DNA of 64,000 nucleotides, taken from positions 1,088,501-1,152,500 of the forward strand of contig JADJJZ010000003.1 in NCBI GenBank assembly GCA_016706255.1, given 5' to 3'. The notes beneath the pieces are model-generated. The model searched no databases, had not been told where the DNA came from, and worked only from the letters and a program-made list of their open reading frames with translations. Origin of the DNA: Bacteroidota bacterium (GTDB lineage Bacteria > Bacteroidota > Bacteroidia > Chitinophagales > BACL12). Position numbers and translations under genes: made by a program. This document shows positions 28,170 to 36,461 of the stretch, piece by piece (the stretch's first letter is position 1; every line of letters starts with the position of its first letter).

Positions 28170-30807
28170 CATCAAGTGTCAACCCTGCCTAGCCCGGTAG
28201 GTAAACCTACGGGGTTCTGCTGATTCTTAGGGGAGGCGCCTTGTTACCAATATTTCACCGCGCTGCGGTTGGTTTTTTAGTAGATTCAAAATTTTAGTTT
28301 TCAATGAAAACGTTCATTACAGGGCATTTTGTAAACCGCTTTATAACATTAATTTGCATATAATTAACTTTCCAATTCTGAGGAGCTTTTCGGGTTATTG
28401 TAACAAAGCAAATAAATTTAAACGTCATATAAAAAATAATAGTTACCTCGAATTTCCATTAATATCTTAAAATGAAATTTTAGCATAAAATCAACCACGT
28501 AGTGGTGAAAGAATGGTAACAAGGCGCTTCCCCCAAGTCTGCAAAACCCCGTAGGGGTGACACCATCGGAGCGTTAAGTAATTAAATGCGCAAAAGCGAA
28601 AAAATAATTATGTAATATAATTTGTAATATGTGTTTAAATGCATAACTATTAATCGTGTTCTTTTAATCTCAGGGCTTATATTATTTTGCTTTATCTTAT
28701 TATTCAACATCGTCAGGTGTCACCCCTACAGGGTTTTACAGATTCTTGGGGTGCGATTTTTCTACCAATATGTCACCGCTATGCGGTTGGTTTTTTCGTA
28801 GATTCAAAATTTTAGTTTTCAATGAAAACTTTCATTACAGGGCATTTTGTAAACCGCTTTATAACATTAATTTCCATATAATTAACTTTCCAATTCTGAG
28901 GAGCTTTTCGGGTTATTGTAACAAAGCAAATAAATTTATCGGCCTAAAAAAATTACCGGTTACCTCGAATTTCCAATAATATCTTAAAATGTTATTTTAG
29001 CACAAAACTAACCGCATAGCGATGACACGTTTGTAGCAAAACCCCAAAAAAAGATTCAGCAGAACCCCGTAGGGGTGACATAGGTAAAATTCGAATAAAC
29101 TCATAATTAAGTATTGTAAAGATGAAATTAAATTCAACCCGCACTTCCAAATTAACAGTTACACCGAACTTCCATTAATATTTTAAAATGACATTTTAGC
29201 ATAAAACCAACCGCAGAGCGGTGAAAGAATGGTAACAAGACGCCTCCCCCAAGAATCGGCAGAACCCCGTAGGGGTGACACCTTGGAAGCGTGAAGTACT
29301 TAAATGCGGAAGAGAAAAAAAATAATTATGTTATATAATTGGCATTATTTGCCTAAATGCAAAACTAGTCAGCATGTTCTATTAACTTCAGGGCATATAC
29401 TATTTAACTTTTCGTCTGATTCAACATCGTCAGGTGTCACCCCTACGGGGTTTTACAGATTCTTGGGGGTGGGATTTTTCTACCAATATGTCACCGCTAT
29501 GCGGTTGATTTTTGAGTAGATTCAAAATTTTAGTTTTCAATGAAAATAATTCTAATGAGCAAATTTTTTTAACCGCTTTTTGTGTTTTATGGGAGTGTAA
29601 TTAACACCCCCATTTTGACGTCGTTTTTGGGTTATTTTAATAAAACAAATAAATTTACTCGGTATAAATAAAGTGACAGTTACCCCGAATTTCCATTAAT
29701 ATCTTAAAATGATATTTTACCCTAAAACCAACCGCGTAGCTTTACCTTCCTTATAAGGCAGGGGTGAAAGAATGGTAACAAGCAAACCCCGAATGAATCT
29801 GCAGAACCCCGTAGGGGTGACACCTTGGAAGCGTGAAGTACTTAAGTGCGGAAGAGAAAAATAATAATTATGTTATATAATTGGCATTATTTGCCTAAAT
29901 GCAAAACTAGTCAGCATGTTCTTTTAACTTCAGGGCATATACTATTTAACTTTTCCTCTGATTCCACATCGTCAGGTGTCACCCCTACGGGGTTTTACAG
30001 ATTCTTGGGATGGGGTTTTTCTACCAATATGTCACCGCTACGCGGTTGGTTTTTTAGTAGATTCAAAATTTTAGTTTTCAATGAAAACTTTCATTACAGG
30101 GCATTTTGTAAACCGCTTTATAACATTAATTTCCATATAATTAACTTTCCAATTCTGAGGAGCTTTTCGGGTTATTGTAACAAAGCAAATAAATTTATCG
30201 GCATAAAAAAATTACCAGTCACTTCGAATTTCCATTAATATCTTAAAATGACATTTTTAGCATAAAAACAACCGCATAGCGGTGACACGTTTGTAGCAAA
30301 ACCCCAACCTAAGATTCAGCAGAACCCCGTAGGGGTGACACAATCGAAGCGTGAAGTAATTAAATGCGTAAAAGCAAAAAAATAATTATGTAATATAATT
30401 TGTAATATGTGTCTAAATGCATAACTATTAATCGTGTTCTTTTAATCTCAGGGCTTATATTATTTTGCTTTAACTTATTATTCAACATCGTCAGGTGTCA
30501 CCCCTACAGGGTTCTGCTGATTCTTGGGGGAGGCGCGTTGTTACCAATATGTCACCGCTCTGCGGTTGGTTTTTAGAAGATTCAAAATTTTAGTTATCAA
30601 TGAAAATACCATTATAAGGACATTTTTTAACCGATTTATGTGCTTAAATTGAGCCTAACTCAAGCTCAACTTCTGCGCAGCTTTTAGGCTTATAACCCGG
30701 CTTAAATAAATTATTCGCTTGCTAGTATTCCCATTAATAAGGTAGATTGTCATTTTACCAATAAGTCAACAACACAGTTTTACCTTTCTGATTAGGTAGG
30801 AGTGACA
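28170..30807. repeat. Palindromic repeat array, left part (units 1-5)
   Basis: Two mutually inverted modules alternate. Forward modules (TGTCACCCCTACGGGGTT, then CTGATTCTTGGGGG, TTACCAATATGTCACCGCTATG, CGGTTGGTTTTT) begin at 28176, 28717, 29434, 29976 and 30495. Reverse modules (ACCAACCGCGTAGCGGTGAA, AGAATGGTAACAAGGCGCC, TCCCCCAAGAATC, AACCCCGTAGGGGTGACACC) cover about 28452-28563, 28970-29080, 29170-29282, 29691-29824 and 30230-30342; a decayed one is at 30728-30807. Spacers are themselves repeated (two forward-to-reverse types, one reverse-to-forward type), so the DNA is a divergent tandem array with a 520-720 base period. Short open frames in it (reading MSPLRG, FYRFLG) are translated repeat and not genes. 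Confidence 0.9.
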
Positions 30808-30833
30808 TCAACAAAATGCAAATAAAACCTCGG

Positions 30834-31868
30834 TTACTCCACTAAAACAGGTTCATAAACACCTGTCAATTCAGGTGCGATTAATGGTATTAAAGGTGTA
30901 TCCCAAACCACTCTTGGTTGAAGCCATTTTAAATTTGTGTTAAATCCTTTTTCCGCTGAAAATGAAATATCAATCTCGTAAATTTGAAAATCCGGGACGG
31001 AATAGAAAAATACTTTATTCGGATCTTTCATGTTGTCAACAATATACTGGCACGTATTTTCCAAAATTAGCGATTTACTAAAATTGGTATACCGGTAAAT
31101 CATTGCTGAATCAACTTTTCTGCGTTCTTCTATTTCTTTTATCTGCTCCAGGTAATGTTGAATTCCGATGTCTGCATTATTATAACCTGAAAATTCATTG
31201 CGCCATATTGTATAATTGGGATAATACAGGTTAATGTTGGTTTTGTCTTTTAACCGGTTTTCAAACACCTTTAATGATTGTTCATTTATTTCTATTAAAT
31301 CTGCACAACTTTGGTGAACATAACCCGTTAATTCATTTCCACCGTTTGATATACGAACATGCGCTAATGTAGATAACAGCACAATTTTACATATTATATT
31401 GTTTCTTTCCGTTATGCTGATATTCTGTAAATGCCTGAGCTTATTTAACACAAAATCAGCAGATTTTGATTTGTATTCAAATTCATTATGAATAGTTTTA
31501 GCAAAATTAGGGTCTGGAAAAAGAAAAAATGGTGATTTGCTTTCACCTAATTCCGTTTCACGAATAATAACAGCAAGTAAAACCGGACCATCAAAACCCC
31601 GTGTATAAGTTGCAGTAGCAATTGTAATTGCACCTACTGAGTCCACCAACCGGCATCCAAAATATTTTTCAAGGTAGTCATCACTCGAAGTGGTAGTATC
31701 ATTAGGATAAATTATTTTATAATATGCGCTTAAATCATGATTTAATTGGTTTGTATATGTTGCTTTATCGTTTGGCGCAGCAATTCTTTCTGTTTCTTCC
31801 TTTGCATGACAGGATGCAAAAATTTGTATAATAATTAAAAATGTTATGTATTTTTTTATGGGTCGCAT
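30834..31868 (-). CDS. Hypothetical lipoprotein embedded in the repeat array
   Basis: About 344 residues from MRPIKKYITF at 31868 (ATGs at 31871 and 31886 are alternatives). Lipoprotein signal with lipobox FASC. The mature part shows no family I recognise: charged, helical (EQIKEIEERRKVDSAMIYRYTNFSKSL), with an ending rich in Pro (WDTPLIPLIAPELTGVYEPV). It lies inside unit 5 of the palindrome array: a decayed reverse module is right behind its stop and array spacer sequence resumes about 110 bases upstream of its start. Either it was inserted into the array or the array grew around it. Confidence 0.65.
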   Translation of the reverse strand: MRPIKKYITFLIIIQIFASCHAKEETERIAAPNDKATYTNQLNHDLSAYYKIIYPNDTTTSSDDYLEKYFGCRLVDSVGAITIATATYTRGFDGPVLLAVIIRETELGESKSPFFLFPDPNFAKTIHNEFEYKSKSADFVLNKLRHLQNISITERNNIICKIVLLSTLAHVRISNGGNELTGYVHQSCADLIEINEQSLKVFENRLKDKTNINLYYPNYTIWRNEFSGYNNADIGIQHYLEQIKEIEERRKVDSAMIYRYTNFSKSLILENTCQYIVDNMKDPNKVFFYSVPDFQIYEIDISFSAEKGFNTNLKWLQPRVVWDTPLIPLIAPELTGVYEPVLVE

Positions 31869-31979
31869 CATTTTATTTAAAATCAAGAGCAGTTGGATAT
31901 TAAACGTTGGTTTTCGCGTTTCTATTGTTTTTTCTCGAGAACCCTTGAATTAAATGGTTATCATGTGCCGCGAGTAAAA

Positions 31980-33955
31980 TTAAACAAATAGGTTGTATTG
32001 TAACAGTAAAATGTAATTCAAACCGCACTACCAAATTATCAGTTTCAGAGAATTTTCATTAATAAATTAAAATGACATTTTAGCATAAAACCAACCGCGT
32101 AGCTTTACCTTCCTGATAAGGCAGGGGTGAAAGAATGGTAACAGAAGCGCCTCCCCAAAGAATCAGGAAATCCCCGTAGGTTTACCAGCCGGGCTAGGCA
32201 GGGGTGACACCAACAAAATTCGAATAAACAGATAAATTGTTTTATAGCGAAGAAATTAAATTCAACCCTTACTTTTAAATTAGCAGTTGCTGTGAATTCC
32301 AATTAATATCTCAAAATGATATTTTACCCTAAAACCAACCGCGAAGCGGTGAAAGAATGGTAACAAGCAAACCCCGAATGAATCTGAAGAACCCCGTAGG
32401 GGTGACACCTTGGAAGCGTGAAGTACTTAAATGCGGAAGAGAAAAAAAATAATTATATTATAAAATTGGCATTATTTGCCTAACTGCAAAACTAGTCAGC
32501 ATGTTCTTTTAACTTCAGGGCATATACTATTTAACTTTTCGTCTGATTCCACATCGTCAGGTGTCACCCCTACGGGGTTCTGCTGATTCTTGGGGGTACG
32601 ATTTTTCTACCAATATGTCACCGCTATGCGGTTGGTTTTTGAGTAGATTCAAAATTTTAGTTTTCAATGAAAATAATTCTATTGAGCATATTTTTTTATC
32701 GGTTTGTGTGTTCATTTGGGTTGTAATTAACACACCATTTTTGAGGTCTCTTTCGGTTTATTGTAACCAAGCAAATATATTTAACTGTCTTAAAAAAATA
32801 ACAGTTTCACGAATTTCCATTAATATATTAAAATAACATTTTAGCATAAAACCAACCGCGTAGCTTTACCTTCCTGATAAGGCAGGGGTGAAAGAATGGT
32901 AACAGAAGCGCCTCCCCAAAGAATCAGGAAATCCCCGTAGGTTTACCAGCCGGGCTAGGCAGGGGTGACACCAACAAAATTCGAATAAACAGATAAATTG
33001 TTTTATAGCGAAGAAATTGAATTCAACCCGCACTTCCAAAATAACAGTTACCCCGAATTTCCATTAATATCTTAAAATGATATTTTACCCTAAAACCAAC
33101 CGCGTAGCGGTGAAAGAATGGTAACAAGGCGTCCCCTAAGAATCAGCAGAACCCCGTAGGGGTGACACCTTGGAAGCGTGAAGTACTTAAATGCGGAAGA
33201 GAAAAAAAATAATTATATTATATAATTGGCATTATTTGCCTAAATGCAAAACTAGTCAGCATATGCTTTTAACTTCAGGGCATATACTATTTAACTTTTC
33301 GTCTGATTCCACATCGTCAGGTGTCACCCCTACGGGGTTCTGCTGATTCTTGGATGCGATTTTTCCTAATATGTCACCGCTACGCGGTTGGTTTTTGAGT
33401 AGATTCAAAATTTTAGTTTTCAATGAAAATAATTCTATTGAGCATATTTTTTAATCGGTTTGTGTGTTTATTTGGGTTGTAATTAACACACCAATTTTGA
33501 GGTCCCTTTCGGTTTATTGTAACCAAGCAAATATATTTAACTGTCCTTAATAAATTAACAGTTACCCCGAATTTCCATTAATATTTCAAAATGACATTTT
33601 AGCATAAAGCTAACCGCAGAGCGGTGAAAGAATGGTTACAAGGAGCCTCCCCCAAGAATCGGCTGAACCCCGTAGGGGTGACACCTTGGAAGCGTGAAGT
33701 ACTTAATTGTGGAAGAGAAAAAATATAATTATGTTATATAAATTGGAATTATGTGCCTAAATGCAAAACTAGTCAGCATGTGCTTTTAAATTCAGGGCAT
33801 ATACTATTTACCTTTTCGTCTGATTCCACATCGTCAGGTGTCACCCCTACGGGGTTTTACAGATTCTTGGGGGTGGGGTTTTTCTACCAATCTTTCACCG
33901 CTCTGCGGTTGGTTTTTTCGAAGATTCAAAGTTTTAGTTATTAATGAAAATACAT
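31980..33955. repeat. Palindromic repeat array, right part (units 5-8)
   Basis: Forward modules begin at 32561, 33321 and 33838; reverse modules cover about 32053-32211, 32297-32409, 32815-32972, 33058-33169 and 33573-33685. Two units (from about 31980 and from 32561) carry two reverse modules in a row separated by about 88 bases, as in the unit at 28717. Reverse modules at 32053 and 32815 have both hairpin tips replaced by longer inserts of the form TTTACC-N10-GGCAGGGGTGA. The last unit is truncated and runs to the oxidoreductase gene. Confidence 0.9.
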
Positions 33956-34046
33956 CTTATGTTAATATTTTGGATAGCTGGTTTGGGTGTTTAAATTCCA
34001 TTTTGGAAAACACCTACCAGTTACTCTTACCTTCTAGTTCCAACAA

Positions 34047-35054
34047 TTACAATCTGTTTTCATCCACCACCATTATCGCAACATTCCCTTTTTTATGGCC
34101 TTGATCCATGTATTGGTGTGCTGATATTATTGAGGATAATGGGTAGGTTTTGTCGATAATGGATTTTAGGTGGCCGGATTCTACGAGGGTTTTTATTTCA
34201 TCTAAATCTGATGCGCGCATGGCAGGATCTTTTCCTGTTATAATGGTTTTGTTTTCTTTTTTTGCGGCTTGTTTCATTTCCTTCGACTTAAATGGTGCTG
34301 TTATGTTGATATAAATACCTCCGGATTTTAAAACGCGATTTGCAATTGAAAATGGTAATTTATCGACAGCTACAAAAACAACATCGTATGTTGCTAATTG
34401 CGATTCGAAATTGGGAGCGGTGTAGTCGATAAATTTATGTGCGCCTAAGTCTGTTACTAATTGTTGGTTTTTTAAACTACTCGCTGCTGTGATTTCGGCA
34501 CCGGTTAATTTTGCTAATTGCAAAGCATAAGTGCCAACACTTCCTGAAGCGCCATAAATTAATATTTTTTTGCCGGATGTTAATTGTGCGGCGTTTATAA
34601 AATGATTTGCCGTTAATGCGCCAATGGGCAAGGTAGCCGTTTCTGCAAAGGAACTATTTTGCGGCATTACCGAAATGGTTGCGGTTTCAGGCATACAAAT
34701 ATATTCGGCATAAGCACCAAACTGATTTAATGTTGCTGCAAAAACCTTATCGCCTTTTTTGAATTTTGTTACCGTGCTGCCAATTTCTTCAATAACACCG
34801 GAAAATTCGACACCTAAAATACTTTTGCGTGGTTTTGTAAATCCTAAAACAAAACGAGCAATTAATTTGTATGCAGGTGGAATGGTAAAACTGCGAATAC
34901 GAAAATCGGCAGCAGTAACTGAGGTGGCGTATATTTTTATTTTTACCTCATTTGATTTTGGAACGGGCACAGGCACCTCGCGCATTTGTAATACTTCAGG
35001 TTCGCCATATTTTGTGCAAATAACTGCTTTCATGTTTGCTGATTTATTGCTCAT
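34047..35054 (-). CDS. Zinc-independent quinone oxidoreductase (MDR family)
   Basis: 335 residues; MKAVICTKYGEPEVLQM seven residues in (ATG at 35033) is an equally good start. MDR fold: GroES-like N-terminal domain (about 30-130), NADP-binding Rossmann motif GASGSVGTYALQLAKLTG (about 165-182), no structural-zinc cysteines. Reduces quinones or enones with NADPH; substrate unknown. The annotated start overlaps the end of the XRE regulator gene by 11 bases, so the three genes running down from 35737 form one unit. The end of the gene abuts the repeat array. Confidence 0.88.
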   Translation of the reverse strand: MSNKSANMKAVICTKYGEPEVLQMREVPVPVPKSNEVKIKIYATSVTAADFRIRSFTIPPAYKLIARFVLGFTKPRKSILGVEFSGVIEEIGSTVTKFKKGDKVFAATLNQFGAYAEYICMPETATISVMPQNSSFAETATLPIGALTANHFINAAQLTSGKKILIYGASGSVGTYALQLAKLTGAEITAASSLKNQQLVTDLGAHKFIDYTAPNFESQLATYDVVFVAVDKLPFSIANRVLKSGGIYINITAPFKSKEMKQAAKKENKTIITGKDPAMRASDLDEIKTLVESGHLKSIIDKTYPLSSIISAHQYMDQGHKKGNVAIMVVDENRL

Positions 35055-35289
35055 TATTTTCTATTTTAAAAAGAAATACTGAATCTAAAGGCACATTAAA
35101 AACATTTGCAATTCGGAATGCCAATTCTAAGGTTGGAAAATATTTTCCGTTTTCGATTGCAACAATGGTTTGCCTGGTTACACCCGTTTTGTCGGCGAGT
35201 TGTTGTTGTGTCATTTCATTCGCCATAAAACGTAAGGTGCGTATGTTATTGGTGATGACACATTTTTCAATTTTTATTTTGTTTGTCAT
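35044..35289 (-). CDS. Small XRE-family transcriptional regulator
   Basis: 81 residues consisting of one Cro/CI-type helix-turn-helix: NNIRTLRFMANEMTQQQLADKTGVTRQTIVAIENGKYFPTLELAFRIANVF. This YozG-like short regulator typically sits beside a small membrane protein, as here (1 base apart). It probably represses its own operon. Confidence 0.9.
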   Translation of the reverse strand: MTNKIKIEKCVITNNIRTLRFMANEMTQQQLADKTGVTRQTIVAIENGKYFPTLELAFRIANVFNVPLDSVFLFKIENNEQ

Positions 35290-35290
35290 G

Positions 35291-35737
35291 TCATACCCCT
35301 TTTCTGTAGAAATAAATTTTTGCTGATTCCGAAATTATGGCAGAAAGAAATCCCGATGCTACCAAGGTGGCAAACATAACGCTGGTTTCCATTCCCATTG
35401 CCTGCGAACCCATGGCCATTAAAAAACCAAAGGTGAAAATCCAATGTGAAATGCGAATTGCCTTTAATTCAATCAGTTTATCGCGTTCATCTGTCATGCT
35501 CGACATTTGTTCTTTTGTCACAATCCCATTTATAATGGCAAAAACGATATGTAATACAATTTGAGCAACAATGGCTACCGGTATAAAAATTAAGAATGTT
35601 TTACCCCAAAATGCATTGTCGTTCAACAGGCTCGCATCGTGTTCGAGGTAAGTGTTGTATACATACAATATATAACAGCCAAAAATGATGATGGTGTTGA
35701 TGAGGGTGACTACTATTTGTTTTTCTTTGCCTTCCAT
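35291..35737 (-). CDS. DUF2178-like membrane protein paired with XRE regulator
   Basis: 148 residues, four membrane segments (about 8-28, 45-70, 95-112, 117-137) with the cytoplasmic motif MTDERDKLIELKAIRISH between helices 2 and 3, characteristic of proteins found next to small XRE regulators. Function unknown. First gene of the unit regulator-oxidoreductase. Confidence 0.75.
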   Translation of the reverse strand: MEGKEKQIVVTLINTIIIFGCYILYVYNTYLEHDASLLNDNAFWGKTFLIFIPVAIVAQIVLHIVFAIINGIVTKEQMSSMTDERDKLIELKAIRISHWIFTFGFLMAMGSQAMGMETSVMFATLVASGFLSAIISESAKIYFYRKGV

Positions 35738-35895
35738 GATAATTTGTTTATAGTATGATTATAATGACACAAAGGTAAAAATAGTTTACACAATGTCAAA
35801 AATATTTGACAAAATTTAACATAAATCGCCCAAAACCGTGAAAAATGGGTGTTTTGGACTGATTTTGGGGCTGAAGCTGTAAGATGCACCAAACT

Positions 35896-36127
35896 AACAG
35901 CCGGAACCGCTAAGGCTCAAAGGCCGCTAAGGAACACCAAGGTGATTTAATCTATTTAAGCTACAATTGTTTTGTTGTTGAATTATTTAATAAAAATTGA
36001 ATAACCAAATATAATCAATTAATCCATGAAACTCGGATAAAAGTTGGTTCACGTAAATACCGAACAAATTTTTTTAACAGCCGGAACCACAAAGAAACAA
36101 AGGCCGCTAAGTGACGCTAAGTTGATT
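35896..36127. repeat. Pair of 52-base direct repeats
   Basis: Copies at 35896-35947 and 36076-36127 align without gaps: both begin AACAGCCGGAACC, share AAAGGCCGCTAAG and end TGATT. A third fragment AACAGCCG is at 36253. Copy 2 also forms an inverted pair with the downstream TTGTGTTCTTTGTG. The spacer between the copies is AT-rich with nothing recognised. Confidence 0.7.
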
Positions 36128-36184
36128 CTGTTTTTTGTGTTCTTTGTGTAACTTTTTTAATTAAAATAAGACGATACATTTGAC

Positions 36185-36371
36185 CTAGCCCGGATTGTAG
36201 TGGAAACAAACAAACCAATGTGCTAATTTGTTGATGTGCTTATGTGCTGATTAACAGCCGAATTCGGAGTGAGCATTACTTGTCGGCATTTTTATTTTCA
36301 ATCAGCGCTCAACTACTACTTGGGAGAATGCTTTTTGAGTGGTTTGTTGCAACGAAAAGCCGGAAGGGGAG
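36185..36371 (+). repeat. Structured intergenic element, copy B
   Basis: Begins CTAGCCCGGATTGTAGTGG and ends GTTGCAACGAAAAGCCGGAA then GGGGAG, matching both ends of copy A at 27296-27437 (opposite strand). The interior differs and contains three ATGTGCT repeats (36218, 36234, 36242) and the AACAGCCG fragment. It lies upstream of the Asp-box protein gene in a 724-base gene-free stretch. Confidence 0.5.
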
Positions 36372-36461
36372 TTGCTTCGAAGGCGAGATGGCCATGCTCC
36401 AAATAGGCAAAGGATAAGGGTTTTAGCGATTTACATTTTTTGACTTAAATTTATGGTTTAA

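Noticed and set aside
28170..33955. CRISPR array
   Set aside because: The repeats are too long, alternate in orientation, and their spacers are themselves repeated; no cas genes.
28746..34104. Short open frames reading MSPLRG..., FYRFLG... and HVLLTSGHILF...
   Set aside because: They are translations of the repeat modules in several copies, vary with the repeat and have no starts or signals of their own; not genes.
34759..35082. Plus-strand frame opposite the oxidoreductase start
   Set aside because: Antisense to a recognised enzyme and regulator.
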